DNA of 64,000 bases from Chloroflexota bacterium (lineage in GTDB: Bacteria; Chloroflexota; Anaerolineae; Anaerolineales; Anaerolineaceae). Positions 42,914-52,678 of the stretch are shown here, piece after piece. The notes below the pieces were generated by a model, which was not told where the DNA came from, searched no databases, and was given only the letters and a program-made list of their open reading frames with translations. Position numbers and translations under genes: made by a program. The stretch is from positions 1-64,000 of the forward strand of contig JAJXZS010000050.1 in the NCBI GenBank assembly GCA_021779955.1. The letters are read 5' to 3'. Numbering within the stretch: the first letter of the stretch is position 1; each line of letters begins with the position of its first letter.

Positions 42914-45900
42914 ATGAACCAATCTCTCGACTTTCAAGACGTAATCATGACCCTGCAGCGTTTTTGGGCTGACCAGGGCTGCCTGATCTGGCAGCCGTAT
43001 TACACCCAGGTCGGCGCAGGCACAATGAACCCCGCCACCTTTTTGCGCGTGTTGGGCCCCGAACCCTGGAACGTGGCTTACGTCGAGCCTTCCGTCCGGC
43101 CGGACGACGGGCGCTATGGCGAGAATCCAAACCGCTTCCAACAGCACTACCAGTTTCAGGTCATCCTCAAGCCGGATCCCGGCAACCCGCAGGAGCTTTA
43201 TCTCAAATCGCTCGAAGCGCTCGGCGTCGACCCGCGCAGGCACGATATCCGCTTCGTGGAAGACAACTGGGAGTCTCCTGCTTTGGGCGCCTGGGGCCTG
43301 GGGTGGGAAGTGTGGCTGGACGGGCAGGAGATCACCCAATTTACTTACTTCCAACAGGCCGGCGGGCTGACCGTCGACCCGGTTGCTGTCGAAATTACTT
43401 ACGGCCTCGAGCGCATTACCATGCCGTTGCAGCATGCCCACCATTTCCGCGATATGCGCTGGAACAAGACGCATACTGCCGGCGATGTGAACTACCAGGG
43501 TGAAGTCGAACACAGCAAGTATTATTTCGAAATCGCGGATGTGGACAGGCAGCGCCAGCTTTATAAACTATACGAACAGGAAGCGGAAGAAGCGCTCAAG
43601 CACGGCCTGGTTCTCCCCGCCCACGATTACATTCTCAAGCTCTCGCATACCTTCAACATTTTGGATACCCGCGGCGCTGTTGGCGTGACCGAACGCCAGG
43701 CGATGTTCGGCCGCATGCGTGAACTGGCGCACCGCAATGCTGAAGCTTACGTGGCGCAGCGCCAGGCGCTCGAATATCCCTGGCTCAATGATTCCACAAT
43801 ATTGGCGGGCGCTGCGAGACCGGCGGCCAAAGCAGTCGCCCCGTTAAAGTTGCCTGTCGGACCCGCCCCATTGCTGCTTGAGATCGGCACCGAGGAGCTT
43901 CCTGCTGCGGACCTTGAATCCGCGCTCGATCAACTCGCGAAGGCCGTCCCGGCATTGCTGGATGAGCTGCGGCTCGCGCATGGCAAGGTGACCGTGCAGG
44001 GCACCCCCCGACGCCTGGTGGCGATGGTGGAAGACCTCGCCGACCGCCAGCAGGACCGCACCACAGTGGTCAAAGGGCCGCCGGCCAGCCGCGCTTTCGA
44101 CGCTGCCGGGGTACCCACCCGCGCAGCCGAGGGTTTTGCCCAAAGCAAAGGGCTGAGCGCCAAGGACCTGCAAGTCAAAGAAATAGATGGCGGCCAGTAT
44201 GTGGTAGCCATGGTCAACGAAGCGAGCAATCCTGCATACGATGTGCTCCTTCAGGCGCTGCCAGGGCTGGTGTCCGGTATCAAATTCGACAAATCCATGC
44301 GTTGGAATTCCACCAACGTTGCCTTCTCGCGCCCGGTGCGCTGGCTGCTTGCCATGCTTGGCGGCGCTGCCATCCCCTTCGAATATGCCGGTCTGACGGC
44401 AAACAGCACCACGCGCGGGCTGCGCTTCCTCGAACCCGCGGAGATTTCTGTACATTCCGGCGCTGAATACCTGGCAGCCCTCGAAAAGCAGGGCATCGTG
44501 CTCGATCCCGGGACACGCAAGGACATGATCCGCGGGCAGGTTCGCAAATTGATGCTCGAAGTGGGAGGAAGCGACAAGGTGGACGAAGACCTGTTGGATG
44601 AGGTGACCCAACTGGTTGAAGCGCCAACCGCTCTGCGAGGTTCCTTCGGCGAAGAGCATCTGCGCCTGCCGCCCGAAGTGCTGATTTCGGTGATGAAAAA
44701 GCACCAGCGCTATTTTCCCGTGCAAACGCCCGAAGGCACGCTGCTGCCTTATTTCATCGCTGTGCGCAACGGTGATGAGAACGGATTGGAAGACGTGCGC
44801 GACGGCAATGAGCAGGTCATCCGCGCTCGCTTTGCCGATGCCAGCTTCTTTATCAACGAAGACCTCAAACACAAACTCAGCGATCAACTCAGCCGCCTGG
44901 GCACGCTGACCTTCCAGTTCAAACTGGGCTCCATGCTCGACAAGACCCACCGCATCGAAAAGCTGGTGGACGAATTATCCGGGAAGATCGGCCTGGACGC
45001 TGCAGAGAAACAAACCGCTCTTCGTGCTGCAGCCCTGTGTAAAGCGGACCTGGTGACTCACATGGTCATCGAGATGACTTCGCTGCAAGGGGTGATGGGC
45101 CGCTACTACGCGCGCTACTCTGGTGAATCCGATAAGGTTGCGCAGGCGATCTACGATCATTATCTCCCGCGCTTCACAGGTGACGCTTCGGCATCGAACA
45201 AGATCGGGCTGGTGGTTGGCCTGGCTGACCGCCTCGATTCGCTCGCGGGGCTCTTCGCGGCGGGCCTTGCGCCATCGGGCACCAAGGATCCGTTTGCCCA
45301 ACGCCGGGCTGCCCTGGGTCTTGTGCAGAGCCTGACTGCTTTCGACCTCGATTTCGATCTCGCTGAAGGACTGGCGTTGGCAAGCGCCAATCTGCCCATC
45401 TCCTCCGATGAAGCCGTGCAAAAGAGCTGCCTGGAGTTTATCATCGGGCGCGAGCGGAGCAGCCTTACCGATCAGGGATTCCGCTACGACATCGTGGATG
45501 CTGTTTTGGCTGCCCAGGGACAAAATCCTGCAGGCGTCATGCGCGCCGTGCGTGAACTGGGTAATTGGGTGGCGCGGCCTGATTGGAATCTCATCCTCCC
45601 TGCGTATTCGCGCTGTGTGCGCATTACCCGTGACCAGAAGAGCCGCTATACGATCGACCCCACTGCCTTCGAGGAACCGGCCGAGCTCGATCTCTACGCT
45701 TCATTACAGCAGCTTGAAAAAACCGGGCGCCGTGCCGGGTCTGTGGACGATCTGTTGAACGCCTTCACGCCTGTCATCCCGGTGATCAATGCCTTCTTTG
45801 ACAAAGTGCTGGTGATGGATGAAGACGCTGCCGTGCGGGCAAACCGCCTGGGAATTTTGCAGCATATCAGTGGGCTGGCAGATGGCATCGCCGATTTCTC

Positions 45901-45919
45901 CAAACTGGAAGGATTTTAA
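42914..45919 (+). CDS. glyQS: Glycyl-tRNA synthetase, fused alpha and beta chains
   Basis: This 1001-aa protein joins the two chains of the bacterial tetrameric enzyme. The alpha part (1-295) has class II catalytic motifs, for example [23 protein letters not shown] cut by position 41, and [17 protein letters not shown] linker of about 20 residues rich in Ala/Pro/Lys (about 296-318) leads into the beta part, which starts [12 protein letters not shown], the usual beta N-terminus. It contains the HD-like region and tRNA-binding C-terminal domain and ends [12 protein letters not shown]. The fusion is known in some lineages such as Chlamydia. No separate glyS is near. GGAGCGG precedes the ATG. Confidence 0.96.
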   Translation: MNQSLDFQDVIMTLQRFWADQGCLIWQPYYTQVGAGTMNPATFLRVLGPEPWNVAYVEPSVRPDDGRYGENPNRFQQHYQFQVILKPDPGNPQELYLKSLEALGVDPRRHDIRFVEDNWESPALGAWGLGWEVWLDGQEITQFTYFQQAGGLTVDPVAVEITYGLERITMPLQHAHHFRDMRWNKTHTAGDVNYQGEVEHSKYYFEIADVDRQRQLYKLYEQEAEEALKHGLVLPAHDYILKLSHTFNILDTRGAVGVTERQAMFGRMRELAHRNAEAYVAQRQALEYPWLNDSTILAGAARPAAKAVAPLKLPVGPAPLLLEIGTEELPAADLESALDQLAKAVPALLDELRLAHGKVTVQGTPRRLVAMVEDLADRQQDRTTVVKGPPASRAFDAAGVPTRAAEGFAQSKGLSAKDLQVKEIDGGQYVVAMVNEASNPAYDVLLQALPGLVSGIKFDKSMRWNSTNVAFSRPVRWLLAMLGGAAIPFEYAGLTANSTTRGLRFLEPAEISVHSGAEYLAALEKQGIVLDPGTRKDMIRGQVRKLMLEVGGSDKVDEDLLDEVTQLVEAPTALRGSFGEEHLRLPPEVLISVMKKHQRYFPVQTPEGTLLPYFIAVRNGDENGLEDVRDGNEQVIRARFADASFFINEDLKHKLSDQLSRLGTLTFQFKLGSMLDKTHRIEKLVDELSGKIGLDAAEKQTALRAAALCKADLVTHMVIEMTSLQGVMGRYYARYSGESDKVAQAIYDHYLPRFTGDASASNKIGLVVGLADRLDSLAGLFAAGLAPSGTKDPFAQRRAALGLVQSLTAFDLDFDLAEGLALASANLPISSDEAVQKSCLEFIIGRERSSLTDQGFRYDIVDAVLAAQGQNPAGVMRAVRELGNWVARPDWNLILPAYSRCVRITRDQKSRYTIDPTAFEEPAELDLYASLQQLEKTGRRAGSVDDLLNAFTPVIPVINAFFDKVLVMDEDAAVRANRLGILQHISGLADGIADFSKLEGF

Positions 45920-45954
45920 TCCGATTTCCTCGAAGGCTCCATTTGGTAATCAAC

Positions 45955-45983
45955 TTGACTGGATTTCCTGATTTATATACACT
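45955..45983 (+). promoter_or_regulatory. Promoter for dnaG
   Basis: TTGACT (45955-45960), 17-base spacer, TACACT (45978-45983), in the 105-bp gap after glyQS. A leader of about 35 bases would result. Confidence 0.65.
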
Positions 45984-46024
45984 TATCCCACGTCAGTGGG
46001 AGTTGGTTCCAGGAAAAGAGTCAG

Positions 46025-47935
46025 ATGACCGCCATCGATGACATAAAAGCCCGTATCGATATCGTCGATCTCGTTTCCGAATCGGTGAAGTTGCGCCGTT
46101 CCGGCAGGAGCTATACGGGATTTTGCCCCTTCCATCAAAACACCAAAACCCCTGCTTTCGCTGTCTTTCCCGAATCGGGCACATGGCGCTGCTTTGGGCA
46201 GTGCAACGAGGGCGGCGACATTTTCAAATTTGTGATGAAAAAAGAGGGCTGGGACTTCAGCGAGACGTTGAAATACCTTGCCCAACGCGCTGGCGTGACG
46301 CTTGTACCGCAGACCCCCGAGCGCCAGGCTGCCGAAGAGGAATACAGCCACCTGCGGACGCTGCTCGAAGAGGCAGCCGCATTCTATGCCTATCATTTGC
46401 TGCAAGACCCGGCGGGCAGGGAAGCCCTGGCTTATCTGCAGAAGCGCGGCGTCAACCAGGAAAGCATTGCCGGTTTCGGCCTTGGTTATGCTCCCGACAG
46501 CTATGAGGCATGTCTCACCCATTTCAGCGCGAAGAATTATTCGGCCGCAGAACTGGCGCAAGTTGGCCTGGTCAACGAACGGGACAGCGGCGGCTACTAC
46601 GACAAATTCCGCAACCGCATCATGTTTCCCATCCGCGACGCGGCAGGCAAGATGGCCGGTTTTGGAGCGCGTATCCTGGACCCGAACGACCAGCCGAAGT
46701 TCCTCAATTCCCCCCAAACGGTCCTCTTTGATAAGAGCCACCTGCTGTACGGGCTCGACCAGGCGCGTAAAGCCATACGCGACGAAGATCAGGTGGTCAT
46801 CGTTGAAGGCTACCTGGATGTGATTGCACTGCACCAGTGCGGGTTCAAGAACACCGTTTCACCCATGGGCACTGCGTTGAATGAAGACCAGCTTCGCTTT
46901 CTGAAGAAATACTCAAGGCGCATGGTTCTTGCCCTCGACGCCGATGCCGCTGGAGAAAAGGCCACCCTGCGCGGCTTGGAAATGGCCCGCCAGGCGCTCG
47001 ATCGCAGTGATGAGATCGGCTTCGACGCGCACGGCCTGTTACGACATGAAGCGCGCCTGCAGGCTGACGTACGTGTGACGACCCTTCCGGAAGGCAGCGA
47101 TCCTGACGAGGTGGTGCTCAGCGATCCCCAGAAATGGCGCGATATCCTGGCGGCTGCCCAACCGATTGTGATGCACGTGATGGAGACCCTCGCCAGGGAG
47201 AAAGACCTCAACGATCCAAAGGCCAAGTCTGCCATCGCTGCCCAGGTGTTGCCATTGATCGAGGATGTGCCATCGGCAGTTGAGCGCGATACCTATCGCC
47301 AGCGCCTGGCGCGGTTGCTCAAGGTGGACGAGAGGTCGCTCGAAGGTCCGCAGAGGGTAACCCAGCGAACATCACGCCGGACTTCCCGCCTGCAACAGCC
47401 CCCACAGGAACCTGTCACCTCGAAGCCTGCTGCTGCATCAGAAAAACAATCGCATAAAATGGAAGCTCATTTATTGAATCTATTACTGCGCCAACCGGAA
47501 ACGGTTTACCAGGTGAATCGAGCGCTGCAAATCGTCAATCTTCATTCCTTCGGTCCGAATGACTTCGAAAACGCAGATCATAATCTGATTGCGCAGCTTG
47601 CTTTCGATGGACTATCGCAAGACCACATGGAACCTGTAGATTACGTTCAAACGAAACTCCCCGAAGAACTTGAAGAACGTTTCGAACAGCTGACCGGGCG
47701 CCAAAAGCTTGAAAAAGAGATTACCGAAGAGCGGATGGTCGAGGATTTTGTACGCACCGTCGTGAATCTTCGCCTGATCCGCACCAAGGAAAGCCTGAAT
47801 CAACTGCGCTTCTTCCAGGAGGAAGGTGAACAGGCTGACGAAGACCGAAAATCCATCCAGGAACAGATCTTGCAATTAACTGTATTGCGCAGCCGCCTGG
47901 ATCAGGCGCTTGGAAAGCCTGTGATAACAGCTTGA
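46025..47935 (+). CDS. dnaG: DNA primase
   Basis: This 636-aa enzyme makes RNA primers at replication forks. It has the N-terminal CHC2-type zinc finger (GFCPFHQ, WRCFGQCNEGGD), the TOPRIM core with VVIVEGYLDVIALHQ (Glu) and LALDADAAGEKAT (DxD), and a C-terminal DnaB-interacting helical domain after a Gln/Pro/Ser-rich hinge near residues 450-480. All expected motifs are present. The end overlaps the promoter elements of rpoD, which starts 28 bases downstream. Confidence 0.96.
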   Translation: MTAIDDIKARIDIVDLVSESVKLRRSGRSYTGFCPFHQNTKTPAFAVFPESGTWRCFGQCNEGGDIFKFVMKKEGWDFSETLKYLAQRAGVTLVPQTPERQAAEEEYSHLRTLLEEAAAFYAYHLLQDPAGREALAYLQKRGVNQESIAGFGLGYAPDSYEACLTHFSAKNYSAAELAQVGLVNERDSGGYYDKFRNRIMFPIRDAAGKMAGFGARILDPNDQPKFLNSPQTVLFDKSHLLYGLDQARKAIRDEDQVVIVEGYLDVIALHQCGFKNTVSPMGTALNEDQLRFLKKYSRRMVLALDADAAGEKATLRGLEMARQALDRSDEIGFDAHGLLRHEARLQADVRVTTLPEGSDPDEVVLSDPQKWRDILAAAQPIVMHVMETLAREKDLNDPKAKSAIAAQVLPLIEDVPSAVERDTYRQRLARLLKVDERSLEGPQRVTQRTSRRTSRLQQPPQEPVTSKPAAASEKQSHKMEAHLLNLLLRQPETVYQVNRALQIVNLHSFGPNDFENADHNLIAQLAFDGLSQDHMEPVDYVQTKLPEELEERFEQLTGRQKLEKEITEERMVEDFVRTVVNLRLIRTKESLNQLRFFQEEGEQADEDRKSIQEQILQLTVLRSRLDQALGKPVITA

Positions 47936-47948
47936 CATTTTTTGTTTA

Positions 47949-47957
47949 TGGTATAGT
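47949..47957 (+). promoter_or_regulatory. Extended -10 promoter immediately before rpoD
   Basis: TGGTATAGT (TG, one base, TATAGT). TTGACA lies upstream at 47932-47937 but at 14-base spacing. The rpoD ATG begins 7 bases after the hexamer, where transcription should start, and no Shine-Dalgarno is seen. Confidence 0.55.
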
Positions 47958-47963
47958 TAACCC

Positions 47964-49613
47964 ATGTCTGATCTCCAAAATCCCCAAAAGCCGAAATCAA
48001 GACGTAAACCAGCTTCAGCAAAACCTGTCGTTCGCAAAACTGCGAAAAACGTCAAGGCAAAGCGGGCAGTAAGTGCAATTTCCGGCATGGACATTCCGCT
48101 CTCTGCGAATGTGAATCTCGAAGACGATTCGCTCATCCGCCAGGAGCCTGACGATTCCGCGTTGGTGCAAACCAGCGGCGAATGGAACGAACTGGCGAAT
48201 GAAGAGCCATTGGAGATTCTGGAGGATCCATCGATTGCACTTGAACTCTCGGAAGATCCGGTTCGACTTTACCTCAAAGAGATCGGTCAGATCCATCTGC
48301 TGGACGCCGACAGCGAATTCCGCCTGGCAGCCAGGATCGAAGCACAGTGCCGGATCGATGCGCTGGAGAGCGGCAACCCTGATGAAGTGAAACGGCCGGG
48401 GATTTATAAAGAATTATTCGTTTCGGTCATCGAAGAACTGATCGATGCCTGGAAAAAACTTCAAGAAGATGCCCAGCATCTGGGCCAGGGTGACATCCCC
48501 AACCTCGCGCTGACGCTGGCGGAAGCACAACTTCTCAAGCGCCAATGGCAGGCCGATGAACCTTCGTACCTGCGCAATTATCTCGACAATGGCTTGTGGG
48601 GTAAAGATTCGAAGTGGGAAGCCGTGGTACGCTTCGCCTTCACCATTTTCCTTGGAATGTACCTGTTGCCCAATGAACTTGCCACTCAATTGCTCGAAGA
48701 GTTGAAGAAGACCGACACGCTGCCAGATCTGGATTGGTTTGTCGACAGGCTGTCGCCGGAAGACGAACTTGCTTACGAATTGGATGGCATTCGCCACCGT
48801 TCGGAAGAAGCAAACCAGACGCTCATTCGCGCCAACCTCAGGTTGGTGGTCAGCATAGCCAAACGCTATCTGGGAAGAGGCATCTCCTTCCTTGATTTGA
48901 TCCAGGAGGGCAACCTGGGGCTGCTTCGCGCGGTCTCAAAGTTCGATTCAACGCGTGGATTTAAGTTCAGCACGTACGCCACCTGGTGGATCAGGCAATC
49001 CATCAGCCGCTACATTGCAGAACATGCACGCACCATCCGCATCCCCGTCCACCTCTTCGAAGCCATTACCCGCATCATGCGTGTGCAGCGGACGCTCGTT
49101 CAGGAATTGGGTAGAGAGCCCACCCTCGAAGAGCTTGCCCTTGAATCTGATTTTCTTTCTTCATCCGACGTGGAATCCATCAAAAGAGCTCGCGAAACCA
49201 ACCAACCCATCGACCTCGAACTTCAGCGCCGCTGGACCTGGGCAACCATGAAGGTGCAAAAGGTTCTTCAATCTGCCGAAGAGCCGATCTCCCTCGAGCG
49301 CCCTGTCGGTGACGAAGAAAGCAGCCAGTTGGGTGATTTCATCGAAGACGACGAAGCCATGGAACCGATGGATGCCGCTGCCCGCGAAATGCTGCGCGAA
49401 CAGGTGCAGAGCGCGCTTGCAGCGCTGTCTGAACGCGAACGCCAGGTGCTCGAACTGCGGTTTGGACTGATCGATGGCAAGGATCATACTCTCGAAGAAG
49501 TAAGCCGCTACTTCAACGTCACCCGCGAACGTATTCGCCAGATCGAAGCAAAAGCCCTGCGCAAATTACGCCATCCAACTCGCAGCCGACACTTGCGCGA
49601 ATACCTGGGCTGA
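47964..49613 (+). CDS. rpoD: Principal RNA polymerase sigma factor (sigma-70 family)
   Basis: This 549-aa sigma factor has a basic, low-complexity N-terminus ([17 protein letters not shown]), region 1.2 ([16 protein letters not shown] near 95), a non-conserved region of about 160 residues, and region 2 ([47 protein letters not shown]). Region 3 follows, with an insert ([20 protein letters not shown]). Region 4 ([48 protein letters not shown], quoted in parts) closes it. It directs most transcription. The order dnaG-rpoD is the macromolecular-synthesis arrangement. The gene may be translated leaderless from the promoter at 47949. Confidence 0.95.
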   Translation: MSDLQNPQKPKSRRKPASAKPVVRKTAKNVKAKRAVSAISGMDIPLSANVNLEDDSLIRQEPDDSALVQTSGEWNELANEEPLEILEDPSIALELSEDPVRLYLKEIGQIHLLDADSEFRLAARIEAQCRIDALESGNPDEVKRPGIYKELFVSVIEELIDAWKKLQEDAQHLGQGDIPNLALTLAEAQLLKRQWQADEPSYLRNYLDNGLWGKDSKWEAVVRFAFTIFLGMYLLPNELATQLLEELKKTDTLPDLDWFVDRLSPEDELAYELDGIRHRSEEANQTLIRANLRLVVSIAKRYLGRGISFLDLIQEGNLGLLRAVSKFDSTRGFKFSTYATWWIRQSISRYIAEHARTIRIPVHLFEAITRIMRVQRTLVQELGREPTLEELALESDFLSSSDVESIKRARETNQPIDLELQRRWTWATMKVQKVLQSAEEPISLERPVGDEESSQLGDFIEDDEAMEPMDAAAREMLREQVQSALAALSERERQVLELRFGLIDGKDHTLEEVSRYFNVTRERIRQIEAKALRKLRHPTRSRHLREYLG

Positions 49614-49657
49614 TCGTTAATCTTGCATTTTTACAGAAATGTAATCTGGGGTTGTGC

Positions 49658-49686
49658 TTGCATCGACTATCCAACCATGATATACT
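49658..49686 (+). promoter_or_regulatory. Promoter for rho
   Basis: TTGCAT (49658-49663), 17-base spacer, TATACT (49681-49686). The gap 49614-49837 also has a run of eight G near 49735 and no credible leader peptide. The leader is about 145 bases long, room for Rho autoregulation. Confidence 0.68.
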
Positions 49687-49837
49687 CGGATTGCTAGTCA
49701 GTACAGCGTGAATTAAAGGCACGCCTTGAATGATGGGGGGGGAAGGCGGCCAATCACCCCAAAACACGAATAAACATAATCATAAATTGTCATACTTTCC
49801 CACGAGGGCGAGGTGGCAAGCAAATAATATTAAACTC

Positions 49838-51127
49838 ATGGAACAATCACAAATGAAAATAAGCGAAATGGAAGTTGCTTCACTGGCAAGCTTGCGAAGC
49901 GTGGCAGCGGATATGGGCATTCCCAATGCCAACCGGATGAAAAAAGAGAACCTGATAATCAACATCAGAAAGACCGAAGCGGCCGGTGAAGGCATCGAGG
50001 TCAAGGGCGGCGTGCTCGAGATCACCCCTGAAGGCGTCGGTTTTCTGCGTAACAACTATTCGATCGGCCCTGATGATGTATACGTGTCGCAGGCTCAACT
50101 CAGGCGTTACGACCTGCGCATGGGCGACTTTGTGATGGGTGTTGTGCGTCCGCCCCGTGATGCAGAGCGCCATTACGGTCTCCTCAAGGTCGAAACCATC
50201 AACATGATGACGCCTGAAGAGATCCGCAATCGCAAGAATTTCGAGAACCTGGTTCCCATCTTTCCCGAGAAACGCTTTGACCTCGAAACCGACCGCAGCA
50301 TCCTTTCCTCCCGGTTGATCAACCTGATCGCGCCAATTGGACGTGGACAGCGCGGTATGATCGTTTCTCCGCCAAAAGCCGGCAAGACTACCATTTTGAA
50401 GCAATTGGCAAATTCTATTTCTGCAAACAACCCCGACGTGCACCTTATCATCGCCCTGATTGGCGAGCGCCCTGAGGAAGTCACCGATATGGACCGTTCG
50501 GTAGATGCCGAGGTCGTAGCTTCGACATTCGATGAACCGGTCAGTTCTCACGTCCGCACAGCCGAGATCACCCTCGAACGCGCCAAGCGTCTGGTAGAGA
50601 TCGGCCGGGACGTGGTAATATTGATGGACTCGTTGACTCGCCTTGCGCGAGCCTATAACCTGGTTGTCAACCCATCTGGCCGAACGCTATCCGGCGGTAT
50701 GGATCCATCGGCGTTGTATCCCCCGAAGAAATTCTTCGGCGCAGCCCGCAATATCGAAGAAGGTGGCTCGTTGACCATCATCGCTACCGCGCTCGTCGAA
50801 ACCGGCTCCCGCCTGGACGACGTGGTCTATGAAGAGTTCAAAGGCACGGGCAATATGGAGCTTCATCTCTCCCGCCGCCTGCAGGAACGCCGCATCTTCC
50901 CGGCCATCGACATGGAACGCTCATCGACACGGCGTGAAGAATTGCTGCTCGGACCGGATATTTTGCAGCGTGTTTGGCTGATGCGCCGTATGTACCTCCA
51001 GATGATTGCCACACCCCCCGGCGGCGCCGGCCTGGATCCTTCTGTTGCCACTGAAGCCATCCTGCAGCGTATGATGCGCACCAAGAACAACCAGGAATTC
51101 CTCGAGAATTTGACGGAGGATCAGTGA
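49838..51127 (+). CDS. rho: Transcription termination factor Rho
   Basis: This hexameric RNA helicase has about 429 aa. It has an N-terminal SAP-like helix region, RNA-binding cold-shock-like domain (GVLEITPEGVGFLRNN, DVYVSQAQLRRYDLRMGD), Walker A PPKAGKTT, Walker B VVILMDSLTRLARAYN, Q-loop NPSGRTLSGGMDP and R-loop FKGTGNMELHLSR. The open frame extends 36 codons upstream into a low-complexity G-run region; I start at MEQSQMKISEME because homology begins there, but no clear ribosome site exists and ATG 49853 is possible. It overlaps the M23 gene by 4 bases. Confidence 0.94.
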   Translation: MEQSQMKISEMEVASLASLRSVAADMGIPNANRMKKENLIINIRKTEAAGEGIEVKGGVLEITPEGVGFLRNNYSIGPDDVYVSQAQLRRYDLRMGDFVMGVVRPPRDAERHYGLLKVETINMMTPEEIRNRKNFENLVPIFPEKRFDLETDRSILSSRLINLIAPIGRGQRGMIVSPPKAGKTTILKQLANSISANNPDVHLIIALIGERPEEVTDMDRSVDAEVVASTFDEPVSSHVRTAEITLERAKRLVEIGRDVVILMDSLTRLARAYNLVVNPSGRTLSGGMDPSALYPPKKFFGAARNIEEGGSLTIIATALVETGSRLDDVVYEEFKGTGNMELHLSRRLQERRIFPAIDMERSSTRREELLLGPDILQRVWLMRRMYLQMIATPPGGAGLDPSVATEAILQRMMRTKNNQEFLENLTEDQ

Positions 51128-52230
51128 GTTTAGACAAAAAAGCTCCGGAAAAGCAGGCAGAGCCCGAACACAAACCCTCTGGCCGAAAAGGTCAAGCTCT
51201 ATCCATCCTTTCCTGGGGCGCAACAATTTTACTGGTTGCCATAATGGTTCTCGTGTTGTTCAAAGGCGTTCCATTCGTATCGGCGAACGCCAATGACGTG
51301 TCAAAAAAGGACCCCCAGGAATCAGCCACCCTCAGCCCCGAATTGCCTGAATATGTACCCGGCCCTGGCGATGAATTCATGGTTCGTCTCGCCAATCTGG
51401 ATACGACGATCCCCAAGGATAACCGTACCAGCGCCGTCAAATACATTGTGCAGGAAGGCGACTCCATTTTTTCAATTTCCAAAGAATATAATATCAAGCC
51501 CGAAAGCATCCTCTGGGCGAATTACGATTTGCTCAATGACGACCCAACCTTCCTGAGCCCCGGCTGGGAATTGATCATTCCCCCCACCGATGGCATTTAT
51601 TACAAGTGGAAGGAAGGCGATAAACTCGATGCGATCGCTGGAAAGTACAAGGCGTCCGTTGCCGATATCGTTAGCTGGCCGTCGAATCATCTGGATGTTA
51701 CCGATCCGGAAATCCAACCCGGCTCGTACGTCATGATCCCTGGCGGTTCACGCGAGATCAAATCGTGGATTGTTCCTGTAGCTTTTTCGCCCCGCTCTGG
51801 CGCAAACCGCATCATCGCCGGGCCTGGCGGCTGCCAGGCGCCTTCGACTGGCCTCGTTGGTTCGACAGCGTTTATCTGGCCGACGGCGAATCATTTCCTT
51901 TCCGGCTTCGATTTCCTCCCTTACCACCTTGGGATCGATATCGCCGCAGCAACAGGCACGCCTGTCTATGCTTCGGACTCGGGCACAGTTGTCTACGCAG
52001 GCTGGATCGACGGCGGTTATGGCAATCTCGTCGAGATCGATCACAACAACGGCTACTCAACGCTTTACGGCCACCTTTCCGCCATCTACGTTACCTGCGG
52101 GCAGAACATCTACCAGGGCACTCCCATAGGAGCAGCCGGCTCGACCGGCCGTTCGACAGGCGCCCATCTGCACTTCGAGGTCCGTTACTTCAATTCGTTC
52201 ATCAATCCCTGGCAGGTGCTGGGATACTAG
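51124..52230 (+). CDS. LysM-M23 peptidoglycan endopeptidase, membrane-anchored
   Basis: This 368-aa protein starts with GTG, 3 bases after GGAGGATCA, overlapping rho. It has a cytoplasmic tail and one membrane helix (about 34-56). A LysM domain covers about 100-155 (YIVQEGDSIFSISKEYNIKPES), with a second LysM-like repeat near 157-205. The C-terminal M23 (lysostaphin/LytM-type) domain has HLGIDIAAATGTPVYA (zinc His/Asp), the conserved GYSTLYGHLS and HLHFEVR (His-x-His). Residues for zinc are present, so it should be active. It probably cuts peptide crossbridges in the wall. A related protein is encoded at 57074. Confidence 0.92.
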   Translation: MSLDKKAPEKQAEPEHKPSGRKGQALSILSWGATILLVAIMVLVLFKGVPFVSANANDVSKKDPQESATLSPELPEYVPGPGDEFMVRLANLDTTIPKDNRTSAVKYIVQEGDSIFSISKEYNIKPESILWANYDLLNDDPTFLSPGWELIIPPTDGIYYKWKEGDKLDAIAGKYKASVADIVSWPSNHLDVTDPEIQPGSYVMIPGGSREIKSWIVPVAFSPRSGANRIIAGPGGCQAPSTGLVGSTAFIWPTANHFLSGFDFLPYHLGIDIAAATGTPVYASDSGTVVYAGWIDGGYGNLVEIDHNNGYSTLYGHLSAIYVTCGQNIYQGTPIGAAGSTGRSTGAHLHFEVRYFNSFINPWQVLGY

Positions 52231-52243
52231 ATCTGGACGCAGC

Positions 52244-52276
52244 AAAATCCGCCGGAATATCCGGCGGATTTTTTAT
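52244..52276 (+). terminator. Rho-independent terminator after the M23 gene
   Basis: A 12-bp stem (arms 52244-52255 and 52261-52272, 5-base loop) is followed by T-rich sequence. Confidence 0.92.
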
Positions 52277-52320
52277 TTCCGATATGGTCGGATCGGTCGA
52301 AACGCAAAGAAATCCCCGTA

Positions 52321-52585
52321 GGGGAGGGTCTCGTCGAAGTTTTGCATTCTGTTGGATCGATCTACTCACACAGGCAAACCCCGTAAGGGAGGGTCTACGA
52401 TGAATGAACTTGCGCTCGTCCAAGCTGCGAGACCCTCCCGCCTGGTAAAGACGCTCGTTCTTCATAGACCCTCCGTCCTCATAGATCCTCCGTTCGGAGG
52501 ATCGGTCAGGGGATATGGCGTTTGAATGACACGGGAGGGTCTCGTCGAACTCAACCCGCGATGCTGTTTCAGAGCAGACCCTCCC
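52321..52585. repeat. Cluster of GGGAGGGTCT repeats in both orientations
   Basis: The 448-bp gap 52231-52678 holds no credible gene. It contains GGGAGGGTCT at 52322-52331, 52387-52396 and 52533-52542. The reverse complement is at 52430-52439 and 52576-52585, with a one-base variant at 52466-52475. Two copies share the longer form GGGAGGGTCTCGTCGAA. A perfect 9-bp inverted repeat with a TT loop lies at 52484-52503. It looks like a short interspersed intergenic repeat. Confidence 0.75.
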
Positions 52586-52678
52586 TTACATGGTGACCCC
52601 TACGGGACGAGCAATAGGGGCTCAGCGTCGCTGTGCCCCTGCCAATCTCTACCCTACACTCTCTATTCTCCAGTTTCT

